A DNA stretch of 64,000 bases from Bradyrhizobium ontarionense (GCF_021088345.1 NZ_CP088156.1:3348001-3412000), one strand, 5' to 3'. Positions 1 to 9,781 are shown, counted from the first letter of the stretch. Notes: generated by a model from the sequence alone, not told the origin. Translations and numbers: made by a program.

Positions 1-8
1 GCTGTCCG

Positions 9-1265
<1,257 letters not shown>

Positions 1266-1280
1266 GCATCGCGACAGATC

Positions 1281-2504
1281 ATGGACGACGTCTCCTACCT
1301 CCTGTCGGCCCGCGCGGTGCGCGAGCGCGCGCATCAGATGCTCGCGCTCGGGCTTGCGGACAAGCTGCCGCATTTCCGTATCGATGTTGCGAAGCTCGAC
1401 GCCGTCGCCGATCTCGTGCTCGACGTCACAAGTAAGGCCTATCCCGACGGCCAGGTGCCGTTCCATTCGCGCTGGCGGCACTTCGTGGTCGGTGGCGTCG
1501 ACCGCTGGGCCATGATCGCCGACAAGGTGCAGTGGCCCGATGCAGCGGCGCGCGCGCGGGCCGAGTTCGATCTTGCCATCACCAGCGTGCTGCTCGACGC
1601 CGGCGCCGGCGCCGCCTGGCGCTACCACGACGCGGTGAGCGGGACGCCTATCGGCCGCTCCGAGGGCTTGGCGCTCGCGAGCCTCGACATGTTCGTGAGC
1701 GGCGCGTTTTCGGCTGACCCCAGCGATCCGTTGCGCGCCGATGCGGCGAAGCTGAAGCAGCTCGCGGTCGGCGATCTCGAACGCGGCTTCCAGGTCGGTC
1801 CCGAGAATCCATTGATCGGGCTCGAAGGCCGGGTGGAGCTGCTGCAGCGACTTGGCGCCGTCGTGGCTGCGACCCTGGACGTCTTCGTATCCAAGGACGG
1901 CCCGCGGCCGGGTGGACTGTTCGATCAGCTGGCTGCGCGCGCTGCCGACGGTCGCATCGCGGCCGGGGCGATTCTGGAGCAGGTGCTGCTGGAGCTCGGC
2001 CGGATCTGGCCAGCACGCATCATGCTCAATGGCGTCAGCCTCGGCGATTGCTGGCGGCATCCGTCACTGGCGAGCAGCGACGGCATCGGCAATCTCATGC
2101 CGCTGCACAAGCTGTCGCAATGGTTGAGCTATTCGCTGATCGAGCCGCTGCAGCGCGGCGGTATCGAGGTTGCGGACATCGACGGCCTCACGGGCCTCGC
2201 CGAATACCGCAATGGCGGATTGTTCGTCGATGGCGGCGTGTTGGTTCTGCGCGATCCTGCCGATGCCGACTGCACCCATGCGGTGGACGCGCCGCTGGTG
2301 GTGGAATGGCGCGCGCTCACCGTCGCCCTGCTCGACCGCCTGGCTACGCTGGTCCGCCAGCGCACCGGTCGGACGCCTGCGCAGCTGCCGCTGGCGAAAA
2401 TCCTCGAAGGCGGCACTTGGGCTGCCGGGCGCAAGCTCGCCTTCGAACGCCGGCCGGACGGCGCGCCGCCGCTCAAGGTGATCAGCGACGGCACGGTGTT
2501 TTAA
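1281..2504 (+). CDS. urc4: DUF1688 family protein, URC4-like (uracil catabolism)
   Basis: This 407-residue protein belongs to the DUF1688 / URC4 (urg3) family, recognised from the N-terminal segment with YLLSARAVRERA and the conserved PFHSRWRHF motif near residue 72. It has no signal peptide or membrane segment, so it should act in the cytoplasm. In yeast, URC4 is essential for uracil use as nitrogen source, but its reaction is undefined. It starts 15 bases after the URC1-like gene on the same strand and is very likely cotranscribed with it. The downstream uracil phosphoribosyltransferase is separated by two palindromic repeats. Confidence 0.85.
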   Translation: MDDVSYLLSARAVRERAHQMLALGLADKLPHFRIDVAKLDAVADLVLDVTSKAYPDGQVPFHSRWRHFVVGGVDRWAMIADKVQWPDAAARARAEFDLAITSVLLDAGAGAAWRYHDAVSGTPIGRSEGLALASLDMFVSGAFSADPSDPLRADAAKLKQLAVGDLERGFQVGPENPLIGLEGRVELLQRLGAVVAATLDVFVSKDGPRPGGLFDQLAARAADGRIAAGAILEQVLLELGRIWPARIMLNGVSLGDCWRHPSLASSDGIGNLMPLHKLSQWLSYSLIEPLQRGGIEVADIDGLTGLAEYRNGGLFVDGGVLVLRDPADADCTHAVDAPLVVEWRALTVALLDRLATLVRQRTGRTPAQLPLAKILEGGTWAAGRKLAFERRPDGAPPLKVISDGTVF

Positions 2505-2544
2505 GGGGTTTGTGCTAGGCACCTTGTGACCTTACGCGCTCCTC

Positions 2545-2624
2545 GTCATTGCGAGCGAAGCGAGAAAATCCAAGGGTTCGGAAGGAGGTCTGGATTGCTT
2601 CGTCGCTTCGCTCTTCGCAATGAC
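2545..2624. repeat. Intergenic palindromic repeat (GTCATTGCGAGCGAAGCGA type)
   Basis: The left arm at 2545-2563 is answered by an imperfect inverted copy ending at 2624 (TCGCTTCGCTC then GCAATGAC). RNA from either strand could fold into a long hairpin. A related half occurs at 63442-63470. It sits between the DUF1688 gene and upp and could act as a terminator or RNA processing site. Confidence 0.75.
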
Positions 2625-2641
2625 GAAACTGATCAGTTGCG

Positions 2642-2732
2642 CGTAGGGTGGGCAAAGCGCAGCGTGCCCACCATTCCAACCTGAGCTAAGATCAAGGTGG
2701 GCACGGCGCTCCGCGCCTTTGCCCACCCTACG
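2642..2732. repeat. Intergenic palindromic repeat (GTAGGGTGGGCAAAGCGC type)
   Basis: Outer arms CGTAGGGTGGGCAAAGCGC (from 2642) and GCGCCTTTGCCCACCCTACG (to 2732) are near-perfect reverse complements. An internal GTGCCCACC/GGTGGGCAC pair is nested inside. The repeat ends just before the upp ribosome site, so the longer upp reading frame that starts at 2697 is translated repeat and not protein. Confidence 0.75.
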
Positions 2733-2744
2733 GAGATGAAAGCC

Positions 2745-3374
2745 ATGGAAGGCGTCACGGTCGTCGATCATCCCCTGGTGCAGCACAAGCTGACCTTGAT
2801 CCGCGACAAGTCGATCTCGACCAAGTCGTTCCGCGAGCTCCTGAAGGAGATCGGCATGCTCCTGTGCTACGAGGTCACGCGCGACCTGCCGCTCACGGAG
2901 GTCGAGATCGAGACGCCGCTGGCGCGGATGCAGTCGGCCAAGATCGCCGGCAAGAAGCTGGTGTTCGTGCCGGTGCTGCGCGCCGGCGTCACCTTCGTCG
3001 ACGGCATGCTCGACCTGGTGCCGACCGCGCGCGTCGCCCATATCGGCCTCTATCGCGAGCCGCAGACCTTCACCGCCGTCGAGTATTTCTTCAAGGCACC
3101 GTCCGACCTGCACGAGCGGCTCGCCGTCGTGGTCACGCCGGTGCTCGCGACCGGCAACAGCGCGGTCGCCGCCGTCGACCGCCTCAAGGAGCGCGGCGCC
3201 AAGGACATCCGCATGGTCTGCATGATCGCCGCCCCCGAAGGCGTCGAGCGCGTGCGCGGCCTGCATCCGGACGTCGCGCTGTGGACCGCGGCCATCGACG
3301 ACGGCCTCGACGACGACGCCTTCATCGTGCCTGGCCTGGGCGACGCCGGCGACCGCGCCTACGGCACGCGGTGA
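2745..3374 (+). CDS. upp: Uracil phosphoribosyltransferase
   Basis: This cytoplasmic enzyme converts uracil and PRPP to UMP. From the ATG at 2745 the protein is 209 residues, matching the 208 of E. coli Upp. That start has GGAG at 2732-2735, nine bases upstream; an in-frame ATG at 2736 is less well placed. Family signatures include the N-terminal [17 protein letters not shown], the RAG of the [13 protein letters not shown] loop, a PRPP-site region reading [19 protein letters not shown], and the C-terminal uracil-binding segment ending [13 protein letters not shown]. In the URC route UPRT (URC6) is a required step, so here it probably feeds uracil catabolism as well as salvage. Confidence 0.95.
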   Translation: MEGVTVVDHPLVQHKLTLIRDKSISTKSFRELLKEIGMLLCYEVTRDLPLTEVEIETPLARMQSAKIAGKKLVFVPVLRAGVTFVDGMLDLVPTARVAHIGLYREPQTFTAVEYFFKAPSDLHERLAVVVTPVLATGNSAVAAVDRLKERGAKDIRMVCMIAAPEGVERVRGLHPDVALWTAAIDDGLDDDAFIVPGLGDAGDRAYGTR

Positions 3375-3391
3375 TCGGCGGCCATTCTTTT

Positions 3392-3538
3392 TGTAGCCCA
3401 TCCTTCGAGACGCATCGCTTCGCGATGCTCCTCAGGATGAGGTCGAGGTTGCGGAAAGACCTAAGCCCCCCTGTGGGCAGACCTCAACCCTCATGGTGAG
3501 GAGCGTCGCCCTTGCGACGCGTCTCGAACCATGAGGCC
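3392..3538. repeat. Intergenic palindromic repeat (CATCCTTCGAGACGC type)
   Basis: Short inverted elements (CCTTCGAGACGC, GATGCTCCTCAGGATGAGG, then CCTCATGGTGAGGAGC and GCGTCTCGAACCATGAGG) form nested hairpins downstream of upp. This accounts for the 246 bases between upp and the broken LysR gene. Confidence 0.6.
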
Positions 3539-3620
3539 CTCGCCCTGACCGTGGCACGCATGCGTGAGTCATCCGCGAGCAGGACGTCGATCTCTCCGAC
3601 GAAATGGCCTTCAGCGCTCA

Positions 3621-4526
3621 TCATGGCTCCGGGCTCAGCGCACCTTGCCTGCGGCGCGCCGCAGCCGCTCTCCCCTCCACCGCGCTCCGGAATGCCGCTG
3701 CGAGCGCCGTGAGCGCATTGCGCGTCCGGCCGTCCCTCACCCGCGCGTGCAGCAGAACCGGCAGCCGCGGCAGCTCCGGCAGGCCGAGCCGTTCGCCGAC
3801 ATCAACGGCGCCGGCCGGCAGCATCCGCGGCGCAAGCGCCGCAACGCCGAGCCCGGCCATGACGGCGGCGACAACCGCCGCCACGCCGCCGCCGACGAAG
3901 ATTGCCGTCCACGACACACCGGCGGCGTCGAGATGCTGCGCGGCCATCGCACGCACGCAGCACGGTTCGGCCATGGTCGCTACCGGCAGCGGCTCGCCCT
4001 CACGAGGCTGCCAGTCGGGCGACGCGAACCAGCCGAACTTTTCCTCGGCCAGAAGCTCGCCGTCACTTCGTCCGAGGTGCAGGCGAACGATCACCGCCTC
4101 GAGTTCGCGCCTGTCGAAGCTCTGCAGCAGGTCGCCCGACGACCCGATCCGGATCTCGACCAGAAGCTGCGGGTCCTGGGCGTTCATGCGCGCGATCAGC
4201 GCCGGCAGCTCCGGTCAGGCGACATGGTCGCTGATGCCGATGGTCAGACGCTGGCGCGAGCCGGCAAACACTGCGAGCGCGCGGTCGTGCGCGGCCAGCA
4301 GCTCACGGGCGGCATCGAGAAAGGCCGCGCCCCGCTCCGACAGCTGGACATAGCGGGGCGTGCGCTCGATCAGCCGGCAGCCGAGCCGGCTTTCGAGCCG
4401 CCGCAGCTTCAGGCTGATCGCCGCCTGCGTCGTCTGCAGGGTCTCGGCGGCGCGGGTGAAACTGCCGAGCTCGGCGATGCGAACGAAGGCCTGGACGGCG
4501 TCCAGGTCGAGCGGGTGTTCGGTCAT
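3621..4526 (-). pseudogene. LysR-family regulator interrupted by one in-frame stop
   Basis: Read on the minus strand, 4526-3621 is a full-length LysR frame of about 302 codons. Residues 1-103 hold the winged-helix DNA-binding domain (DAVQAFVRIAELGSFTRAAE, then LKLRRLESRLGCRLIER), and the segment from 4187 down to 3621 holds the effector-binding domain. A single TGA (tca at 4215-4217) sits between them after the residues ISDHVA, and the frame continues unchanged on both sides. So this is a nonsense mutation, not a frameshift. The product would be a DNA-binding domain only, unless the downstream ATG (4187) is used separately. It is divergent from the tautomerase gene it probably once controlled. 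A sequencing error of one base would restore it. Confidence 0.8.
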
Positions 4527-4542
4527 TTCCAGCCGTTATCAC

Positions 4543-4550
4543 TGATATCA
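4543..4550. promoter_or_regulatory. Palindrome TGATATCA in the lysR/tautomerase divergent gap
   Basis: The 107-base gap between the broken lysR and the tautomerase gene contains the perfect 8-bp palindrome TGATATCA. It is followed by a TTGACA hexamer at 4554-4559, with no convincing -10 at standard spacing. A LysR operator is expected in such a gap, but this assignment is weak. Confidence 0.25.
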
Positions 4551-4633
4551 GACTTGACAACATACCCGATTGCCAAAGCCGCATCTATTCTCATGCCGAA
4601 CATGAGACGAGATCGCATCAGATGAGGACGATA

Positions 4634-5011
4634 ATGCCCCTGCTTCACATTTCCCTGCAAGCCGGCAAGCCCAGCGCCTATCGACAAGCCATCTTCGACA
4701 GCCTGTACCGGGCGCTCCGCGACGCGCTGGATGTTCCCGAAGACGATCGGTTCATGACCATCACCGAGCATGACCCGGCGAACTTCCGCTACGGCAAGGC
4801 CTTCGGCATCGATCGCAGCGACGATCTCGTCTACATCCAGATCACCGTGTTCAACACTCGCACCGCCCAGCAGAAGAAGGCGTTGTTCCGGCGCATCGCG
4901 GAGCTGCTCGGCGAAAATCCCGGTATCCGGCCGGAAGACGTCTTCGTGACCGTTCTCGAAGCCGCCAAGGAGAACTGGTCGGTCGGACACGGCCTCGCTC
5001 AGTTCGCGTGA
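4634..5011 (+). CDS. Tautomerase family protein (4-oxalocrotonate tautomerase superfamily)
   Basis: The start is set at the ATG at 4634, giving a 125-residue protein beginning Met-Pro. After methionine removal the N-terminal proline is the catalytic base in this superfamily, so the ATG at 4622 (adding MRTI) would abolish activity. A GAGGA at 4624-4628 is five bases upstream. The sequence (PLLHISLQAGKPSAY, then DRFMTITEHD and DLVYIQITVF) fits the longer tautomerase_2-like branch of about 120-130 residues rather than the 60-residue 4-OT subunits. It is a cytoplasmic keto-enol tautomerase of unknown substrate. It lies divergent from the inactivated LysR gene, which may leave its expression constitutive or silent. 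Confidence 0.85.
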   Translation: MPLLHISLQAGKPSAYRQAIFDSLYRALRDALDVPEDDRFMTITEHDPANFRYGKAFGIDRSDDLVYIQITVFNTRTAQQKKALFRRIAELLGENPGIRPEDVFVTVLEAAKENWSVGHGLAQFA

Positions 5012-5054
5012 TCGGACGAACGGCGGCGGCGGGTAACGGCCCCTCTCATCCCCC

Positions 5055-5252
5055 GCTAAAAGTGGTGCCCCTTTTGATTTTAGGAGTGGCCTGTTCGAAG
5101 TGCTGAAGACTACGCACGCAATCACCATCGGTATCGCTGATCGCGCTCGGACGATTGCCGATCTGATCGAAGCTGCGCTTGCCACTCAGCCAATTACGCC
5201 AATCCTTACCGCACCAGAGCGACGGAGGTCATTCACAGCACTCAAGAGCTAG
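5055..5252 (+). pseudogene. Possible 3' fragment of an unrecognised gene
   Basis: An open stretch of 65 codons without a good start ends with TAG at 5250-5252. It reads in part SGLFEVLKTTHAITIGIADRA, then RTIADLIEAALATQPITPIL. The composition looks protein-like, but I cannot assign a family. It may be the tail of a gene truncated when the low-GC segment formed, or chance. Confidence 0.25.
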
Positions 5253-5276
5253 AAGCGACCACCAATAAATGCCGTC

Positions 5277-5975
5277 TTATTTCCAATCCCACCAAGTCTC
5301 GGGGAGTATGCGCATGTTTCCAGAGTCGATCTTTGGAACCGACATAAGGTCTTCCGGCCTAGGCGTCCTCATATTGTGTTGCTGGGCAATGCTTACTTGG
5401 ATATGCCAAATCGTTGGCCAAAGGACAAACTCATATTGCTGAATATCATTGCCATCTTGGTCAAAGATACGGACTCTCGCCTTGGCCGGGGCGCCTAGCG
5501 ATTGAGATTCGCTTAATTGAAAGCCGACGGCTTCGGTTCCCCACCTAAATTGGCTGCTATTATCAAGATAGGTCGCGAGGGGAACGACCAACTTTTCTCC
5601 TTTTACAAAGTTGTGCTTTTCAAACACTGGAATCAAAGGACGATCCGTAGGGCTTCGCGCGTATTGGAGATAGACACGCACTAGTTTTCCACTTCGCGCG
5701 AATTTGCCGCTATATGCGAATAGACTGTTGTTTCCTCCTCCAGAATAGATGGATTGTTCTTCCAAAAGAGGCACAGCCATTTGCTGTGTTTCACTCGTTG
5801 AGGACGGCGATGTCTCTTGAACTGACGATGTCTTCTGAACGGGGCGCACCGTAAAATAGACTCCAGCGCCAATTAACACCGAGCCAGCAATTATCAAAAT
5901 CCAAGGGGTTGCCACTAGCCACCCCTCGATCGCCAAGAATACGTTAAACCACCAGGGATTGCTGCCCTCTGCCAT
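5277..5975 (-). CDS. Hypothetical membrane-anchored protein, low GC
   Basis: I do not recognise this protein. From the ATG at 5975 it has 232 residues; a TTG at 6011 would add twelve. One strongly hydrophobic segment near the N terminus (WLVATPWILIIAGSVLIGAG) should anchor it in the inner membrane. A Ser/Thr/Gln-rich linker follows, then a domain of about 150 residues that looks beta-rich and Trp-containing, presumably outside the cytoplasm. Its codon use is much less GC-biased than its neighbours and it lies between 10-bp direct repeats, which suggests horizontal acquisition. No ribosome site is obvious for either start. Confidence 0.55.
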   Translation of the reverse strand: MAEGSNPWWFNVFLAIEGWLVATPWILIIAGSVLIGAGVYFTVRPVQKTSSVQETSPSSTSETQQMAVPLLEEQSIYSGGGNNSLFAYSGKFARSGKLVRVYLQYARSPTDRPLIPVFEKHNFVKGEKLVVPLATYLDNSSQFRWGTEAVGFQLSESQSLGAPAKARVRIFDQDGNDIQQYEFVLWPTIWHIQVSIAQQHNMRTPRPEDLMSVPKIDSGNMRILPETWWDWK

Positions 5976-6019
5976 GAGCGCAAGTTCACATGAGTCCGCG
6001 CTATCGGACAACGGCCCCT

Positions 6020-6804
6020 TTTACTCCTAGTCATAGCCATTAGTTCTGTTCTGTTTCTATTTGTTCCAAATAGAGGAGCCAGCGCCCGGCGGCGTCCGGC
6101 GCTCCACGACGGGCTTGCCGCCAGGGTCGTTCCGTACGCATTGATTTGCCCGACGAGCACTCCCGCACGCATCCGCGCGCCGGAATCGTCCGCCGCCGCG
6201 GTCAAATTGCTCCGCGCAGCAAGACGATTTTCATTCGCGATTTCAACGACAACCTCGATTTCAAGAGCCCTCTCGAAAAATAATTCGCTTCTGTAAATCA
6301 GAACATTCAGCTTATGCTCCGCACCGTTCCGGTCCGGATGAGGGGCGTACGCGTCGTCACGATACGTTGGACCGGCAATGCGGTGGACGTGAGAGCATCG
6401 ACAGCGCGTCATGCGCCGACGAGCGATGTTCCACGGACGGCGAAGTCGCGTGGTCCTGATATCCCGATGCTGGTATCAAGCTTGCGTTGGCGCTCACGCG
6501 CCGCGCAGGTGACGGTGGCCAACAAGCCCGGTGCACCGAGGAGAGCGCGTATAAGCCGGTAAACCATCGCGCAGGGAAGGCCGGATGCTTCGGTCCGTAC
6601 CTGTGGTTCTGCCGCGTGCTTTTTGTTGCACGCGGACCATGGGTGCGACCGGCACCCGGCCTTCCCTGCGCCCTCATCACTTCACGAGGGCCCGAGCCTC
6701 AGGCATCACCCGGGCGCGATCCGCGCCGCGGCAACGATGCGGCTTGCTCGGCTGTTTGACAAAGTTGAATGAGATGAAGCGGAGCTGCGCTGGCACGCAT
6801 GCGC
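6020..6804. other. Gene-free interval, mostly dispersed repeat
   Basis: No convincing gene lies here. Positions 6267-6690 are copy A of a dispersed repeat (separate entry). The short frames across it are typical spurious translations of that repeat. Positions 6020-6266 and 6691-6804 show nothing I can name. Confidence 0.6.
6267..6690 (+). repeat. Dispersed intergenic repeat, copy A
   Basis: This 420-bp element matches the reverse complement of 62638-63050 over its whole length with scattered changes. Shared blocks include GAGGGGCGTACGCGTCGTCA, a TCGCGTGGTCCTG block, GACGGTGGC followed by AGCCCGG, and CCATCGCGCAGGGA. Its 3' third is a long palindrome: CGCAGGGAAGGCCGG at 6570-6584 pairs with CCGGCCTTCCCTGCG at 6656-6670. 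Enclosed is a perfect 8-bp hairpin, CCGCGTGC (6612-6619) and GCACGCGG (6628-6635), with the T-rich loop TTTTTGTT. I recall similar sequence being widespread between genes in Bradyrhizobium and annotated as short hypothetical proteins; that is memory, not a search result. Confidence 0.8.
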
Positions 6805-8178
6805 TCACCCCGCGAACGCCGCCTGCGCCTCGGGCAGCGCCCAGATCTTTGCGATCGCGGCAGCGCCCGCCGCGGTGATCGCGGCCTCATCGCCATGGAG
6901 ATAACGGCCGTCGTGAATCAGCAGCCGGCCGTCGACCATGACCTGGTCGATGTTGGCGCGGTTGGCGAGCGCGATCAGGCCGCGGCGGGGATCGTGCAGC
7001 GGCTGAAGATGCGGATGGGTCATGTCGACGATTGTGAGATCGGCGGTCGCGCCCGGCGCGATCACACCGAGATCGTCGCGCTTGATCATTGCGGCTGCGG
7101 TCGCGGTGACCGCGTCGATCAGCTCGGGCGCGCTCGCGGTCTCGGCACTGCCGAGCGCAATCTTGGAGATCATCGAGGCCGCATTCAGTTCGCCGAGCAG
7201 GTCCATGTTGTAGCCGTCGGTGCCGACCGCCGTGCGCACACCATGCGCGGCGAAGCGGCCGAACGCGGCGGTGACGCCGGCGCGGGCGAACACGCGCGGG
7301 CAGTTCAGCACGCCGGCGCCGCGCGCCGCCATTAGCTTCAGGTCCGCATCAGTCGAGGCATGACAATGCGCCGCGAGCAGATCGGGACCGAGCAGGCCGA
7401 GCCAGTCGAGATATTCGGCCGGCGTGCGGCCGCCATAGCGCCGCGCGATCGTCGCCACCTCGCCCTCGCTCTGCGCCATGTGCGTGGTGATGGGAATTTC
7501 GAGCTCGCGCGCCCGGCTGGCTGCAGCGCGCAGCAGGTCGGGCCCGCAGGTATCGGTCGCATGCGGACTCATCGCAAGCCGGATGCGGCCCTCGCCCTGC
7601 CCGTGCCAGCGCTGATACAGCGCATTCCATGTCGCCATATCGGCCGCGCCGTCATCTCCGGCGTAATGCACGACGCCGGACGCATCCGCCTTGGCGTCCG
7701 ACGTCGAGAACAGATAAGGCGCACCATAGAAGCGCAGCCCCATCTCCTCTGCCGCGTCGAACAGCTCGGGGATGGCGTTGCGGAACGGCTCCATCACGGT
7801 CGTCGCGCCGCCCTTCAGAAGCTGCAGCACGCCCATGCGGCCGATCGCCAGCCGCTCCTCTACGCTCAGAATCTCGGCGCCGCGCTTGGAGAGCGGCAGC
7901 AGCACCGTGTAGACGATGCTCTTGTTGTTGCGGCGGCCGTTGCCGTCCTCGGTCAAGGTGCGCGCGATCGCCTCGCTGAAGATGTGGTTGTGCAGGTTCA
8001 AGAGCCCCGGCAGCACGAAGCGGCCAGGCCGGTCGAACACCTCGTCCGCCGCCGGCCTGCTCGCAGTGATCGCCGCGATGCGCTTGCCCTCGACCAGTAC
8101 CCAGTGATCGCGCAGCACGTCCTGCGCGCCGTCCTTGCGCGTCAGCACGTAGCTGCCGAAGATCGCGGTGGTCGTCAT
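6805..8178 (-). CDS. Amidohydrolase of the TRZ/ATZ deaminase type
   Basis: The 457-residue cytoplasmic metal-dependent hydrolase has the HxH ligand pair at residues 63 and 65 in PGLLNLHNH. Further metal-site segments are TTHMAQSEGE, AAHCHA and GTDGYNMD, the usual order of amidohydrolase ligands. The C terminus (GVIAPGATADLTIVD) is typical of cytosine deaminase/chlorohydrolase relatives. The start is the ATG at 8178, which overlaps the stop of the upstream binding-protein gene by four bases (ATGA), so it is translationally coupled. A much longer frame reaching 9096 only reads through that other gene. It is the last gene of the eight-gene operon. The substrate is unknown; context suggests deamination or ring hydrolysis of a nitrogen compound. 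Confidence 0.85.
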   Translation of the reverse strand: MTTTAIFGSYVLTRKDGAQDVLRDHWVLVEGKRIAAITASRPAADEVFDRPGRFVLPGLLNLHNHIFSEAIARTLTEDGNGRRNNKSIVYTVLLPLSKRGAEILSVEERLAIGRMGVLQLLKGGATTVMEPFRNAIPELFDAAEEMGLRFYGAPYLFSTSDAKADASGVVHYAGDDGAADMATWNALYQRWHGQGEGRIRLAMSPHATDTCGPDLLRAAASRARELEIPITTHMAQSEGEVATIARRYGGRTPAEYLDWLGLLGPDLLAAHCHASTDADLKLMAARGAGVLNCPRVFARAGVTAAFGRFAAHGVRTAVGTDGYNMDLLGELNAASMISKIALGSAETASAPELIDAVTATAAAMIKRDDLGVIAPGATADLTIVDMTHPHLQPLHDPRRGLIALANRANIDQVMVDGRLLIHDGRYLHGDEAAITAAGAAAIAKIWALPEAQAAFAG

Positions 8179-9758
8179 GCGGGCCTCACGTTCCAGAACA
8201 CGGCGGTGCCGTCGAGAATTCCGGTGATGCTCTTGCGATAGGCAGTCGGCTGCTTGTAGAGCCCGACCGGATAATACGGGATCTCCTCGAACGCCAAGGC
8301 CTGGATGTCGCGGCAGATGCGCTGCTGCGCGGCGAGATCGGGCGCCGCCAGCCATTGCGCGCGCAACGCGCCCATCTTCTCGCTCTTGTACCAGCCGGCG
8401 ACAGTGCCTTCGCCGCGCAGGTTGGTATTGCCGGCCGGATTGAGCCAGTCGATGCCCTGCCAGTTGCCGACCGCCGCATTCCAACCGCCCTTGTCGATCG
8501 GATCCTTCTTGAGCTGACGCTGCAGCACGGCAGCAAAATCCAGCGCGACGGATTCGACGTTCATGCCGGCGCGTCGCATCGTATCGGCAGCGATTTCGCC
8601 GAGCGGCCGCTGGGCCTGCGAATTCGCCGGCACCAGCAGCACCACCTTCTCGCCATTGTAGCCGGCGGCTCTCAGCTCGGCCTTGACCTTGTCGTAGTTG
8701 CGCGGCCCACGGAACACGTCGAGCCCGACATCGCTCGCCATCGGCGTATCGGGCGCGAAGAAGCCGAGCGGCGAATACTGATAGGCAGGCTCGCTGCCCG
8801 CGACCGCCGTCATGAACGCGGCCTGATCGATGGCGCCGAGCAGCGCGCGGCGGATCGCCGGATTGTCGAACGGCGGATGCAGGTGATTGACACGCATCAT
8901 ACAGGCATAGCCGCGCGGATCGAGCACCCGCGTCGTGATGTCTCCCTCGCCCTGGAGCACCGGCAGGAGATCGTGCGGCGTGGTCTCCTGCCAGTCCTGC
9001 TCGTCGGTGCGCAGCGCGGCTGCCGCGGTGCCGGCATCCGGCATCGTCGACCAGACGACCCGGTCGTAGTGCACGATCTTCGGCCCCGCGGTCCAATCCG
9101 GCTTGCCATCCGCACGCGGCTGATAGCGCTCGAACTTCGCATAGACGTTGCGGATGCCCTGCACCCGCTCATCCCCAAGGAAACGGAACGGACCGCTGCC
9201 GACGACCTCGGTCAGCGCCTTCATCGGATCCTGGCTCGCCAGCCGCTCGGGCATCATGAAGGCCGGCTGCACCGCCGCCTTGCCGAGCGCCTGCGGCAGC
9301 AGCGGGAATGGCCGCTTCAGCCGGAAGCGGATGGTCTTGTCATCGGGCGCGGACAGCTCATCGGTTGCGGCGATCAGCTCGGCGCCAAAGCCGTCGCGGC
9401 CGGCCCAGCGCCGGATGCTGGCGACGCAGTCACGCGCCAGCACCTTCTCGCCGTCGTGCCAGAACAGCCCGTCGCGCAGCGTGAGGTCCCATTGCCTGCT
9501 ATCGCTGGAGACGGCATGGCCGGACACCATCTGCGGCGAGACCTCGAGCGCAGCGTTCATGCCGTACAGCGTGTCGTAGACCATGAAGCCATGGTTGCGT
9601 GACACCTGCGCGGTCGAGAAGATCGGATCGAGGAAGGCGAGGTCGATCACCGGAACGAAGCGCAGCGTCGTCTGCGCTTCCGCGCGAACGATGCCCGGCA
9701 TCGATAACAGTGGCAGGCTTGCAGAGGCGCGAAGCAAGGACCGGCGGGAGATCGGCAT
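8175..9758 (-). CDS. ABC transporter substrate-binding protein, peptide/SBP_bac_5 family, Tat-exported
   Basis: The 527-residue protein starts with a twin-arginine signal (SRRSLLRASASLPLLSM), so it should be exported folded through Tat. The mature part has the family 5 layout: TLRFVPVIDLAFLDPIFSTA, then WDLTLRDGLFWHDGEKV, then GSGPFRFLGDERV, and DNPAIRRALLGAIDQAAFM. Members bind peptides, opines or other organic ligands. No matching dpp-type permease or ATPase lies next to it. It shares an operon with an amino-acid-type permease/ATPase pair, which is not its usual partner. It must therefore either work with a transporter encoded elsewhere or act as an accessory binding protein. Confidence 0.9.
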   Translation of the reverse strand: MPISRRSLLRASASLPLLSMPGIVRAEAQTTLRFVPVIDLAFLDPIFSTAQVSRNHGFMVYDTLYGMNAALEVSPQMVSGHAVSSDSRQWDLTLRDGLFWHDGEKVLARDCVASIRRWAGRDGFGAELIAATDELSAPDDKTIRFRLKRPFPLLPQALGKAAVQPAFMMPERLASQDPMKALTEVVGSGPFRFLGDERVQGIRNVYAKFERYQPRADGKPDWTAGPKIVHYDRVVWSTMPDAGTAAAALRTDEQDWQETTPHDLLPVLQGEGDITTRVLDPRGYACMMRVNHLHPPFDNPAIRRALLGAIDQAAFMTAVAGSEPAYQYSPLGFFAPDTPMASDVGLDVFRGPRNYDKVKAELRAAGYNGEKVVLLVPANSQAQRPLGEIAADTMRRAGMNVESVALDFAAVLQRQLKKDPIDKGGWNAAVGNWQGIDWLNPAGNTNLRGEGTVAGWYKSEKMGALRAQWLAAPDLAAQQRICRDIQALAFEEIPYYPVGLYKQPTAYRKSITGILDGTAVFWNVRPA

Positions 9759-9781
9759 CGGATATCCTCAATACGTATCGT

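Larger units (their letters stand above)
5035..6019. other. Low-GC segment flanked by 10-bp direct repeats
   Basis: The decamer AACGGCCCCT occurs at 5035-5044 and again at 6010-6019. The roughly 965 bases between are visibly richer in A and T than the flanking genes and hold one unrecognised gene plus a short gene fragment. Direct repeats bounding foreign-looking DNA suggest an insertion, but no transposase or terminal inverted repeats are seen. Confidence 0.4.

Noticed and set aside
2697..2744. Longer N terminus for uracil phosphoribosyltransferase
   Set aside because: The DNA belongs to a palindromic repeat, and the family length and the ribosome site both favour 2745.
4215..4217. Selenocysteine or programmed readthrough at the LysR TGA
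   Set aside because: LysR proteins do not use selenocysteine and no hairpin typical of a SECIS element was seen just downstream. A nonsense mutation is simpler.
8179..9096. N-terminal extension of the amidohydrolase frame into the binding-protein gene
   Set aside because: The extension is out of frame with the confident binding-protein gene. The real start at 8178 overlaps that gene's stop as ATGA.
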